Assembly (NCBI GenBank): GCA_964559175.1
Contig: CAZLGT010000016.1
Coordinates: 17,875 to 81,874, forward strand
Direction: 5' to 3'
Length of the DNA: 64,000 bases
Source: Mariniphaga sp964559175
Lineage (GTDB): Bacteria; Bacteroidota; Bacteroidia; Bacteroidales; Prolixibacteraceae
The translations under genes and the position numbers were made by a program. Positions within the stretch are counted from its first letter, which is position 1, and the number at the start of each line of letters is the position of its first letter. The notes under the pieces were generated by a model, which searched no databases, was not told the origin of the DNA, and saw nothing but the letters and a program-made list of their open reading frames with translations. Positions 7,710 through 16,174 of the stretch are shown piece by piece.

Positions 7710-10700
7710 TCAGCGCTCCATTCCCAAAATTTTCCGTGCGCCCGAGTATATCGACTTCCACCAGTAATTCAATACCGAGCGTTGTTCGTCGCGCGGATAC
7801 GAAACTGCAACGGGAAGCAGTTCACCGCTTTTGGGATTCTGTGACTGGATAACCATTCTGTTGGCCAGAAACGAGGCAAATCTGTCTTTCTGAATTTCAT
7901 CGCCGCTGTAATCGAGCACAGCAATTTTCAAATTGTCGTATCCCAAATACAATTGCCCAGTTGCCAGGGTATTGTTGAATGACAAATCGAACTCCAGCCG
8001 GTTCAGGAAGCCCTCTTCAATTTTCAGCGGATCGGTTTTCGTAATCATGGAGTTGAGCGGATAAAGCGGCATGGGCTCCAGCATTCCGGTTGCCGAATGG
8101 GAATAATCGGGGCACAGCAGGTCAAATGTAAATTGCACACCAAGTTGTGCGTGATTCAACAAACGCGCTTTCGCATTCAGATGAAAGTGACCGTTCTTTC
8201 TAATCTCATGCTCAATGTTCGACAAAGCACTGCCTGCAAAAGTGACATCATTAAATTCGATAAAACCCGGCTGATCCGAAATGCCCATCAGTTCGCTATA
8301 CCGGATTTGCGAAGGCATCAGCAAAACCGAATCAAACATAAACGGCTGTTTCAGGTTCTTTATTAAATCCTGTGGCCATGCCGGGCGTTGTTTCGGGTTA
8401 AAAGGAAACCGTTTGTTTCTGAAGATGGAAACCTCTGCCGGACCGATTTCAAGCTTTCCAGCATCGAGAATGTTATCCTGAAGCCACCGGCGTTCATTTA
8501 TGTCCTGAAGTTCAACATACGCTATTTGTGCTTCAGCAACATCGGTCTGAAATCCGGTTTGAAGAGGAAATTGATTACGTTCAATACCCGGCTTTACAGC
8601 AATATTTCTTAACGAAACCTTGTGCATGGCCGAATTATAAATGAGCGAATCGGCAGAAAACAAATACAAACCGTCATTGCTTTTAGCCGACAAACCGGTG
8701 GTTGAAATTTCGAACTCTTTTGAATTGAGCATATTGGCAGGTGGCTGGTTTTCTCCAATCCGTATGTCCTGAAACCTCAGGTTAATTTTGTTGTTAAACA
8801 ACTGTTTTTGAAGCCAGTTAAAGTGCAGATTAGCATTTTGGAGCCTCAAATTATCCACCGCAATCCGATTCACCAGTTTTTCCACGTATGGATATAGATC
8901 GAGGGTTTGCAGAAATTCCAGGGTATCATCCTTCATTTCCCGGTTAATTTCAATAAAGATATCAGGATTTTTAACCAGGATGTCTCTGAATTCAAAGTTA
9001 TTGTTGTTTAAAGCTTCATTCAGGTCAAATTCAGAAAACATGATGGCAGGCGCTGAAATGTTGAAAACATTGTTGTTCAGGGCACTCATAAACGGGCTTA
9101 CCTTTAAATCTTCCACCGAAATTACTTTACGCTCCCTGTCGAAACCGATTGTTCCGATGTCCAGATTGTGCAATTCGTCAAGCGGGGCTTTAAACCCCGA
9201 AATGGTTAACTGAATATTTTTGCTGGAAATTTCAATCTGATGCAGCGAGTCGTTTTTCAGCTCTGTGCCGGGCATACTCAGGCTGAAAGAAAAACCGGCC
9301 CGGGCGCTGTGTCGGAGTCCACTGGTCTGATAAGTGGTTGCCTGCCCGTTCAATATTTTAAACTCATTCAGCTTCAGCGATTCGACAAACGAAGGCATGG
9401 GAAACCGGTATGCATTCAGGTCGAGCCCCCTGGTTGCTCCCTCACGGGAGTATATCTGAAAGCGTGGCGAAACCAGTTCGATTATATCTATTTCGGGTGC
9501 TTGTGAATACCAGGCTTCTCTGAAATCGAAACCGCTGATATTCAGTTGAGGAATGGTTACCTGATAGGTTGTGTTCAACTGGTCGTATTTGGATGACGTG
9601 ATGAGCGGAAAAAGCAGGGCATTATTCACCTGCACCGATTGGTTTACCGAAGAAAGCTTTATCTCACTCCCTTTTAACACATGCACACTGTCAGAAAGTG
9701 CAAACTCCTGGTCCTTAATGGTAACATCAAAATTATCAGAAAAAAACAGGCGGTCCTTATGGAGTTCGTCTTCGTTCAATCTAAAGTTTTCCAGCGATGC
9801 CGAAAATTCATTGTCGAACGATGTAGTACTGCCTCTTCGGGTGTGGTTTACCCAGGTCAGCTTTCCGTTAGGAACCGAAAACTGCCTGATGTCAAAATCT
9901 TCCAGGTAGTTAAAAACCAACTGATAAAACTCGGTTAACTCCATTTTCTCCCGATCTGTCCTGAGAATGCTGAAATTTTCAAAGTTGATTTCAGGATTTA
10001 AAATGCTGAAGTTGGATATGTACAGTTTCTTATTGAAAAAGGCATTGCGCAGGTCAACACCGGCGAGGTTGATTTGCGGCACAAAAATCGTGTAAAGCTC
10101 CGACCGGTTGAAACGTTCCATATCGGCCCTGGTAATTTCTTCAAGAACAGGGTGAAGGTTGAGATTTTCGATGCGTACCTGCTGGTTGATACTCGATACA
10201 AATATCTGTCCTACGTCAAGTTTGTGTAAATCGTCAACCAGCCGCATGTGGTAATCGGAAAAGCGTAAATCGAAATTGGTTGCATAAAAAAACTTGTCGG
10301 TGCGCTGCACGCTGGCCGAATCGAGACTAAAATCAGTAAGGCTAAAGTTGAAATTAGCTTCAAAATACCCTTGAAGCGCTCCTCTGTACATATTTTTAAT
10401 ATCCAGCCTCCCCCTTTCAATATACACCAGGTTGGAATACACTCCCTGCAAATAATCGGTAACGAGCTCAAAAAGCAATCCTCCTCCTTCTTCTTTTTGC
10501 CGCTTCTCTTTTTCAAGGCGATACAACAACTGCACATCGGGTTCAATCACTTCAATCTTCGATGTGGGCAAAGAACGGGTATGGTACAAATTTCGCAAAT
10601 CAACCTCTTCAATATTTAACTCCTCGCATTCAATGTCCACCTCGGTACGGGAACTGAGTTCTGATATATTTTCAGGATGAATGTGGATTTTTTTTACGCC

Positions 10701-11978
10701 GAGCCGGTTGGTAAACGTGGAAACAAACATTGAATCGGCCCTGAAGTGGTGCTCATCGTCTTCAAGCCGGAGGTGATAACCGGCTACCTGCATTTCAATG
10801 TTATCGGCATGAAACAACTTTTCTTTGTTTCTTGCCGAAGCAGAATCGAGTAAAAATCCATTCAAAACAATATCAACCGACTGATACTGCTGCCGGTACT
10901 GCTCCCGGTCGGGCTGTCTGAAAATTTCGAGATGTGCGCTGTTGAGATAAAAACTATCAACTTCCATTTTTGTAAAATGGTTCTGCACCAGCTCATACAA
11001 ATCGAAATTATCGAGATCTTCGAGGTTTAACTGCGCCGGATTTTCTTTTTGGTAGAACCGAATTTCCGGATTATTGAATTCGAGGTAACGGATTTTCAGG
11101 GAATCATTCAGCGCAAACCGGGTGATGCTGCGGCTTTTTACATACACCTGGGGAACCGTAACCTCTAAATGGTTTTTTGCCGCCGGAAGCAACTCCGGGA
11201 AAAGCTTAAATCCAGCCGCCCTGATGTCGGTGGTTTTAAGCGAGTAAAGCAGCGTATCTATGGTCAGTACATGAATGCTGTCGCCCATATCGTTTCGGAA
11301 ATCGTTCATCCGGATAAGAACATCCTCGGTTTCAAAAAATTGTTTCTGGCGTTGAATCATTTGCGCATCGGTTTTGAATCCCAGAACATCAACCGATACT
11401 CTGTCGGCACGCGAAATGATATTCGAATCGCCCATTGCACTGAAAAAACCGAAACTGGCCTCTTCAAACTCAATTTTCTTTATATCGACCCGATTTAAAT
11501 AGTTGAACAAGGGTCTGATTTCCGAAATCATGCTACCGGTTACCTGCAGGGTGTCGGGTTGCAAAAACTCCTCCTCTTCCAGCTTCACGGCAGGTTTTGT
11601 AATGCGAATATTCCGGCAAACAAAAGCCCGGTTAAATACAAGCGAATTCAAATCGATATTTTCCAGCAAAATTTCGCGGGCATCGAGCGTTAAAAAAGTT
11701 TTCCGGCTGTCAACCGGCTCCGGAGTCAGTGGCGGCTTGCATGGCGCAAGGGTTACATCGCTGAATTTTATGGAGAAAGGAAAAAACTTCCTGTTCATGC
11801 TTCCAATGGAAAGGGTATATGCCCCTTCCGTTTTTTCTTCGGTGTATCCTTCCAGGTTATGAATAACCCAGCCCGGAATTTTAATCCAGATAACCGCAAC
11901 CGAAATAAGCAACAACGCAAGCAGCGAAAGGGCAATCCCTCCAGCAATCTTCGGTATTTTATTTCTCCGCAAAGCCAT
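7710..11978 (-). CDS. very large AsmA/TamB-like envelope protein with internal repeats
   Basis: A 1422-residue protein with a short basic N-terminus and one transmembrane helix (about residues 11-33), then a long beta-rich periplasmic body. A unit recurs about every 150-170 residues: a Val/Phe-Asp-Leu/Phe-Arg motif (Val-Asp-Leu-Arg-Asn-Leu-Tyr; Val-Asp-Leu-Arg-Asn-Ala-Phe; Phe-Asp-Phe-Arg-Glu-Ala-Trp; Phe-Asp-Leu-Asn-Glu-Ala), about 15 residues, then Pro with alternating hydrophobics. This single-anchor, repetitive beta architecture is that of AsmA-like or repeating-beta-groove proteins, some of which carry lipid between membranes; that role here is inference. The lipase-like lipoprotein gene follows closely downstream on the same strand. 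Confidence 0.65.
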   Translation of the reverse strand: MALRRNKIPKIAGGIALSLLALLLISVAVIWIKIPGWVIHNLEGYTEEKTEGAYTLSIGSMNRKFFPFSIKFSDVTLAPCKPPLTPEPVDSRKTFLTLDAREILLENIDLNSLVFNRAFVCRNIRITKPAVKLEEEEFLQPDTLQVTGSMISEIRPLFNYLNRVDIKKIEFEEASFGFFSAMGDSNIISRADRVSVDVLGFKTDAQMIQRQKQFFETEDVLIRMNDFRNDMGDSIHVLTIDTLLYSLKTTDIRAAGFKLFPELLPAAKNHLEVTVPQVYVKSRSITRFALNDSLKIRYLEFNNPEIRFYQKENPAQLNLEDLDNFDLYELVQNHFTKMEVDSFYLNSAHLEIFRQPDREQYRQQYQSVDIVLNGFLLDSASARNKEKLFHADNIEMQVAGYHLRLEDDEHHFRADSMFVSTFTNRLGVKKIHIHPENISELSSRTEVDIECEELNIEEVDLRNLYHTRSLPTSKIEVIEPDVQLLYRLEKEKRQKEEGGGLLFELVTDYLQGVYSNLVYIERGRLDIKNMYRGALQGYFEANFNFSLTDFSLDSASVQRTDKFFYATNFDLRFSDYHMRLVDDLHKLDVGQIFVSSINQQVRIENLNLHPVLEEITRADMERFNRSELYTIFVPQINLAGVDLRNAFFNKKLYISNFSILNPEINFENFSILRTDREKMELTEFYQLVFNYLEDFDIRQFSVPNGKLTWVNHTRRGSTTSFDNEFSASLENFRLNEDELHKDRLFFSDNFDVTIKDQEFALSDSVHVLKGSEIKLSSVNQSVQVNNALLFPLITSSKYDQLNTTYQVTIPQLNISGFDFREAWYSQAPEIDIIELVSPRFQIYSREGATRGLDLNAYRFPMPSFVESLKLNEFKILNGQATTYQTSGLRHSARAGFSFSLSMPGTELKNDSLHQIEISSKNIQLTISGFKAPLDELHNLDIGTIGFDRERKVISVEDLKVSPFMSALNNNVFNISAPAIMFSEFDLNEALNNNNFEFRDILVKNPDIFIEINREMKDDTLEFLQTLDLYPYVEKLVNRIAVDNLRLQNANLHFNWLQKQLFNNKINLRFQDIRIGENQPPANMLNSKEFEISTTGLSAKSNDGLYLFSADSLIYNSAMHKVSLRNIAVKPGIERNQFPLQTGFQTDVAEAQIAYVELQDINERRWLQDNILDAGKLEIGPAEVSIFRNKRFPFNPKQRPAWPQDLIKNLKQPFMFDSVLLMPSQIRYSELMGISDQPGFIEFNDVTFAGSALSNIEHEIRKNGHFHLNAKARLLNHAQLGVQFTFDLLCPDYSHSATGMLEPMPLYPLNSMITKTDPLKIEEGFLNRLEFDLSFNNTLATGQLYLGYDNLKIAVLDYSGDEIQKDRFASFLANRMVIQSQNPKSGELLPVAVSYPRDEQRSVLNYWWKSIYSGARKILGMER

Positions 11979-12112
11979 AGGGTAAAAATGGTATTTTCTT
12001 TACATATAAACGAATTTTTTCGGGTTTGAATATATACAGCAGCTTTCAAAATAAGACAAGATGAAACCTTTTCACTGTTTGATGTGCGAAAAGCGGATTA
12101 AATTTTTATTTT

Positions 12113-12120
12113 TACTTTTC
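12113..12120 (+). promoter_or_regulatory. candidate -7 element TACTTTTC before thuA-like gene
   Basis: TACTTTTC matches TAnnTTTG except at the last base and lies 22 bp before the ATG at 12143, in the divergent gap with the AsmA-like gene. Confidence 0.3.
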
Positions 12121-12142
12121 AAATCTGAAACTGATAATAACC

Positions 12143-12883
12143 ATGAGACCGATTTTAACTGTTGTCGCTGCTTCTCTGATTATTTTCTCCCTCAATGCCC
12201 AACCTGTAAAAATTCTTTTGGTAACCGGAGGCCATTCGTACGACACTATCCCGTTTTTTCAAATGTTCGATGCACTGGAAGGAATTGAATACGAGCATTT
12301 TCTTCAGCCCGAAGCAAACCGCAAAATAGCACAGGGAGCTGGTGAAAACTATGATGTCCTGGTTTTTTACGACATGTGGAGGGAAATTTCGGAGCCGGAA
12401 ATACAGGCCTATATTGACTTAACCCGAAAAGGCAAACCCATGCTTTTTTTGCACCATGCTCTGGTTTCGTACCAGGACTGGCCCCAGTTTGAAAAACTGC
12501 TGGGCGGAAAGTACATTGAAAAGCGCCGTGGTATTTCGGAAAAAGAATTATCAACTTACGAACATGATGTATGGGTTTACATTCAACCGGCAGGAAATCA
12601 TCCGGTCACAAAAGGATTCAGCAGTTTGCGGTTTTTCGATGAAGTTTACGGAAATTACAGGGTTTCGGAAGATGTTATTCCCATTTTAACCACTAACCAT
12701 CCGCAAAGCGAAAGAATTATCGGCTGGGAAAACCGGTTCAACAAATCGAGAATTATTTATCTGCAGCCCGGACACGACTCCAGAACTTACGAAACTGAAG
12801 ACTACCGAAAGTTACTTTTGCAAACCATCAACTATTTGGCAAAGAGCTATTCGTTGGAAAATGTAAAGCAAAATCAGGAATAA
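12143..12883 (+). CDS. ThuA domain-containing protein
   Basis: A 246-residue protein with a signal peptide (hydrophobic stretch ending Ser-Leu-Asn-Ala-Gln at about residue 19). The body has the class I glutamine-amidotransferase-like fold pattern of ThuA: Val-Lys-Ile-Leu-Leu-Val-Thr-Gly-Gly-His at the start, Tyr-Asp-Val-Leu-Val-Phe-Tyr-Asp-Met-Trp, Leu-His-His-Ala-Leu in the middle, and Tyr-Leu-Gln-Pro-Gly-His-Asp near the end. ThuA proteins occur in sugar and sugar-derivative utilisation loci; the exact reaction is unsettled. It lies 48 bp upstream of an MFS transporter on the same strand, most likely one operon, so a role in handling an imported carbohydrate or its oxidised derivative is reasonable. 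Confidence 0.85.
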   Translation: MRPILTVVAASLIIFSLNAQPVKILLVTGGHSYDTIPFFQMFDALEGIEYEHFLQPEANRKIAQGAGENYDVLVFYDMWREISEPEIQAYIDLTRKGKPMLFLHHALVSYQDWPQFEKLLGGKYIEKRRGISEKELSTYEHDVWVYIQPAGNHPVTKGFSSLRFFDEVYGNYRVSEDVIPILTTNHPQSERIIGWENRFNKSRIIYLQPGHDSRTYETEDYRKLLLQTINYLAKSYSLENVKQNQE

Positions 12884-12931
12884 CTTAAATCAAATTAATT
12901 CGAACAAAACAATTTAAAATTAAATCAGGTT

Positions 12932-14287
12932 ATGGAAAATGTAAATCGAAAAAGGCTCTTTATTGCAAGTTGTCTGGCTCTTTTGGTTACTGCAATGACG
13001 TTTGCCATCAGAGCAAGGATTGCAACTGTTTTCATCAACGAATATGGCTTATCAGCCGAAGAAGTAGGTCGTGCATTAGCACCTGCCTTCTGGGGTTTTG
13101 CCGTGGCCATGTTCGCCGGAGGTTATTTTATCGACATTGTAAAAACCAGAACGGTAGTGTGGATGGCGTTTGGGATGCACCTTGTGGGAATTGTGTTGTT
13201 GCTTCTGGCAAAAGATTACACCTCGTTGTTTATTGCCAATGTATTTATTGGGTTGGGCAACGGAAGTGTTGAGGCTGCATGTAACCCTCTGGTTACCGCC
13301 ATTTATCCCGACAAGAAATCGAAAATGCTGAACCGGTTCCATGTGTGGTTCCCTGGCGGAATTGTCATTGGAAGTTTACTGGCTGCCCTGGTAATCGACT
13401 CGTTGAATTTGCCCTGGCAGGTGCTTGTGGGACTTCTATTCATCCCGCTTGCCATTTACGGATTTATGTTTTTAGGCCAGAAAATCCCGGAAACCGAACG
13501 CGTTTCTTCCGGTGTAAGCTACAAAGAAATGATGCGGAACGTGGGAGCTCCTGTAACCATTACACTGGCTGTTATTTTTATGATTTTGGTTGCCAACGTT
13601 CAATCCATCTCGCATGCCATAACCGGAAGTTATGAATTGCCGCTTATTATCATCGGGGTTATTGCCGTATTAATTATTGCAGAAGGCAAGGCAGTAAATA
13701 AAATTACGCTGCTGTTCCCGTTTATCTTTGCCTGTATGCTACTAACGGCTTCAACAGAATTGGGTACTACGCAATTAATCGAATTATTATTAGAAGACAA
13801 AGGTATTCATCCAATGATAATACTTGCGGTTGTGACTGGTTTAATGGCGATAGGTCGGTACTTCGCAGGAGGCTTGATTCACCGGTTGAATCCTCCGGGA
13901 GTTCTGCTGGGCTCAGCCGTATTTTCTGTTGCCGGCTTGTTGTTATTAAGTGTAACCGACGGCGCCTTTATGACCGTAGTATCTGCTGCCGTATTTGCTG
14001 TGGGCGTTTGTTATTTCTGGCCCACCATGATTGGCGCTGCGGCTGAATATGCGCCCAAAACCGGAGCATTGGGAATGTCAATCCTTGGAGGAGCAGGGTT
14101 TGTTGCTACTTCCATGGTGCTGCCCATTATGGGAGAATCTATTGGAACAGCCGGTCCGCAAATGACGTTACGAAACATGGCTGTTCTGCCGGCAATTTTA
14201 ATAATCGCTTTTATTATTCTATCGTTTTGGATTAAAAACAGAAACAAAAGTGGAAAAGGCCTGGACGAAGGAGCCGTAGTTCGTTAA
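12932..14287 (+). CDS. MFS transporter, probably for a sugar or sugar derivative
   Basis: A 451-residue membrane protein with about twelve hydrophobic segments. It has the MFS N-half pattern (a loop with Lys-Thr-Arg after TM2, Gly-Leu-Gly-Asn-Gly in TM4) and in the C-half Gly-Arg-Tyr-Phe-Ala-Gly-Gly. The Asn-Pro-Leu-Val motif followed by Asn-Arg-Phe-His-Val-Trp-Phe-Pro-Gly-Gly resembles sugar MFS permeases of the FucP-like group. It follows the ThuA gene by 48 bp. A strong terminator lies 22 bp after the stop. The substrate cannot be named from sequence. Confidence 0.82.
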   Translation: MENVNRKRLFIASCLALLVTAMTFAIRARIATVFINEYGLSAEEVGRALAPAFWGFAVAMFAGGYFIDIVKTRTVVWMAFGMHLVGIVLLLLAKDYTSLFIANVFIGLGNGSVEAACNPLVTAIYPDKKSKMLNRFHVWFPGGIVIGSLLAALVIDSLNLPWQVLVGLLFIPLAIYGFMFLGQKIPETERVSSGVSYKEMMRNVGAPVTITLAVIFMILVANVQSISHAITGSYELPLIIIGVIAVLIIAEGKAVNKITLLFPFIFACMLLTASTELGTTQLIELLLEDKGIHPMIILAVVTGLMAIGRYFAGGLIHRLNPPGVLLGSAVFSVAGLLLLSVTDGAFMTVVSAAVFAVGVCYFWPTMIGAAAEYAPKTGALGMSILGGAGFVATSMVLPIMGESIGTAGPQMTLRNMAVLPAILIIAFIILSFWIKNRNKSGKGLDEGAVVR

Positions 14288-14308
14288 AATAATCATTAAG
14301 TTTTAACC

Positions 14309-14370
14309 GGGAAGCTGTTCTGGAAACTTTTAATTCGTTAAGCAGGTTTTTTGAACAGCTTCCTTTTTTT
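14309..14370 (+). terminator. rho-independent terminator after the MFS gene
   Basis: GGAAGCTGTTC (14309-14319) pairs perfectly with GAACAGCTTCC (14353-14363), followed directly by seven T. The loop is long (33 nt) but the 11-bp stem and T-run are convincing. Confidence 0.75.
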
Positions 14371-14415
14371 GCTGTGATGTTTTTGTATTTTGAAACAAAT
14401 TCAAATTTTTTAATC

Positions 14416-14661
14416 ATGTTGTATGTATTGTTAATTGGTTTGGTGGCAGGGGCCATTGCCGGGCTTATTATTCGCGGAAAGGGATATGGATGTGTGCTGA
14501 ATATCATAGTAGGAATTGCAGGAGCCTGGTTTGGCAACTGGTTGCTGCACGAACTGGGAATATTTGTCAACAGCGGGTTTTTTGGTACATTGGTTACGGC
14601 TGTCATTGGTGCGGTTGTTTTGCTGGCTTTGTTGGGTCTAATTCGAAAATTGGCAAATTAA
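14416..14661 (+). CDS. GlsB/YeaQ/YmgE family stress-response membrane protein
   Basis: Starting at 14416 (Met-Leu-Tyr-Val-Leu-Leu-Ile-Gly) the product is 81 residues, normal for this family. It has about three hydrophobic segments rich in glycine: Gly-Leu-Val-Ala-Gly-Ala-Ile-Ala-Gly-Leu-Ile, Arg-Gly-Lys-Gly-Tyr-Gly, Ile-Val-Gly-Ile-Ala-Gly-Ala, then Gly-Phe-Phe-Gly-Thr and a closing Ile-Gly-Ala-Val-Val-Leu-Leu. The Gly-x-x-x-Gly zipper and the Gly-Lys-Gly-Tyr-Gly turn are the hallmark of transglycosylase-associated (GlsB-like) proteins, small inner-membrane proteins linked to envelope stress. A longer frame from 14374 would add a non-family extension, so the later ATG is preferred. Confidence 0.85.
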   Translation: MLYVLLIGLVAGAIAGLIIRGKGYGCVLNIIVGIAGAWFGNWLLHELGIFVNSGFFGTLVTAVIGAVVLLALLGLIRKLAN

Positions 14662-14692
14662 CCAGTAGCACCGCCGCAACAAAAAAGCCCAT

Positions 14693-15300
14693 GACCTCAG
14701 CGAGGTCAGATGTTTATAGCAGATGCGAAACTTCGAAGGAAACGGCCTCAGCGAGGTCAAATGTTTATAGCAGAGACACAACAACGTAGCGAACGACCTC
14801 AGCGAGGTCGAATGCTTATAGCAACAACCACAACAACAATGGAAAACGACCTCAGAGAGGTCGAATGTTTATAACACCGCCGAACCAACAAAGAAAAAAA
14901 TTCGACTCCCGCTGGAGTCTTATGTAATTGCTGCTTCCCATTTTCTATAAACATGTGAACCCTCCGGGTTCCGGCCCTTCAAACAATCTTCTGCAAACAT
15001 ACAATCCATGCCTGGTTAGCCGGACAGGCCGCCGGGATTTAAAAGCCTGCATCCCACGACCTCAGCGAGGTCAAATTTTTATAGCAACAACTGCAACAAC
15101 AATGAAAACGACCTCAGAGAGGTCGCATGTTTATAACACCGCCGAACCAACAAAGAAAAAATTCGACTCCGGCTGGAGTCGCATGTAATTGGTGCTTCCC
15201 ATTTTCTATAAACATTTGAACCCTCCGGGTTCCGGCCCTGCAAATAATCTTCTACAAACATACAATCCCTGCCTGGTTAGCCGGACAGGCCTCCGGGATT
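14693..15300. repeat. left half of RAYT-associated hairpin array (12 hairpins, 46-56 bp period)
   Basis: This covers most of the gene-free stretch 14662-15327. Twelve short palindromes start at 14693, 14744, 14795, 14848, 14904, 14957, 15003, 15058, 15110, 15165, 15218 and 15264. Most are 6-bp stems with a 3-4 nt loop: GACCTC-AGC-GAGGTC (or loop AGA), GACTCC-GGAGTC with a 4-nt loop, and GAACCC-TCC-GGGTTC. They are followed by a tag close to ATGTTTATAG; the GAACCC units are inverted and are preceded by CTATAAACAT. The units at 15003 and 15264 are longer, with outer AATCC/GGATT and inner GCCTG/CAGGC. The block 14848-15040 is repeated about 262 bp further on. REP-like elements of the neighbouring transposase are the best explanation. 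Confidence 0.85.
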
Positions 15301-15327
15301 AATAAATATGAAACAAAACATTCCCAA

Positions 15328-15792
15328 TTAATCATCAATCCACTCAAAAAGGTATTCATCTTTAAATTCAATTTCAAAAGCCTTTAAAAACGCCAAATAT
15401 TCCTCTTTAAACGTTTTTTTACGATGATGTTCTTTTTGATTTTCAATATACCGGATTACATCTGTTAGCTGGGAATGCGAATATGAAAATGCACCAAAAC
15501 CATCCTGCCATTGAAAACGGAAAGGGGAAAACCTGTTTTCTTTGATAAATGAATTGGATGACTTTTTAACTTCCCGTACCAAATCTGACAAACAACATGT
15601 TGGTTTCATGCCAATAAAAAAATGGATATGATTATGCGTTCCGTTGATTGCCAGCATCTTTTGACCTTTGTTTTGTACAATTCCCGTAATGTATTTATAC
15701 AATTCTTCTTCCCAGGTTTTGTTTATCAATGCATTTCGGTTTTGAACGGCAAAAACTACCTGAATGTAAATTTGTGAAAATGTATTAGCCAT
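15328..15792 (-). CDS. REP-associated tyrosine transposase (RAYT), IS200/IS605 Y1 superfamily
   Basis: A 154-residue protein with the Y1 transposase core: HUH motif His-Ile-His (H55, H57) in Asn-His-Ile-His-Phe-Phe-Ile-Gly, a Phe-Gln-Trp-Gln-Asp-Gly-Phe-Gly-Ala-Phe-Ser segment, and catalytic Y115 in Arg-Tyr-Ile-Glu-Asn-Gln-Lys-Glu-His-His. Such enzymes cut single-stranded DNA at hairpins. Unlike a normal IS200 copy, it lies within a two-sided array of short palindromes, the hallmark of domesticated RAYT/REP systems. All catalytic residues are present, so it may be active. A hairpin copy begins 42 bp from the start codon, so the array runs right up to the gene. Confidence 0.88.
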   Translation of the reverse strand: MANTFSQIYIQVVFAVQNRNALINKTWEEELYKYITGIVQNKGQKMLAINGTHNHIHFFIGMKPTCCLSDLVREVKKSSNSFIKENRFSPFRFQWQDGFGAFSYSHSQLTDVIRYIENQKEHHRKKTFKEEYLAFLKAFEIEFKDEYLFEWIDD

Positions 15793-15833
15793 AGAATTAA
15801 ATTTTTACATGTAAATATAAGGCCTTTTGAAAA

Positions 15834-16165
15834 AAGATTAGCGATCTTAAATGTTTTAAGCACAGGTATAATAACAGAGCGGATGACCTCAGCGAGGTCG
15901 AATGTTTATAGCAGAGGCAAAACAACGAAGGAAACGACCTCAGAGAGGTCGAATGTGTATAGAAAAAAGGCCTTCATCATTGAGAAAATTCGGCTAGAGT
16001 CGCACGAATATCGTATCGCTAATTTTCTATAAACATGCGAACCCTCCGGGTTCCGGCCCTGCAAATAATCTTCTGCAAACATACAATCCCCGCCTGGTTA
16101 GCCGGACAGGCCTCCGGAATTTAAAAGCCTGCATCCACGACCTCAGCGAGGTCGAATGTTTATAA
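15834..16165. repeat. right half of RAYT-associated hairpin array
   Basis: Fills most of the gap 15793-16174. Hairpins start at 15834 (divergent stem AAGATT-AGC-GATCTT), 15885, 15936, about 15991 (degenerate, with the left arm lost), 16039 (inverted GAACCC-TCC-GGGTTC), 16085 (inverted long form, outer stem decayed) and 16139. Tags matching or close to ATGTTTATAG begin 17 bp after the start of the 15-bp hairpins (15851, 15902, 15953, 16156). From 15936 on, the order of hairpin types is the same as at 14848 and 15110, so this is a third, more decayed copy of the composite block. Confidence 0.82.
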
Positions 16166-16174
16166 CGATCAGCA

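Noticed and set aside
14693..16165. CRISPR array, because of regular 46-56 bp spacing
   Set aside because: The repeats are palindromes of several stem types in both orientations, linkers are shared between copies rather than unique, and no cas gene is present. A RAYT gene explains them better.
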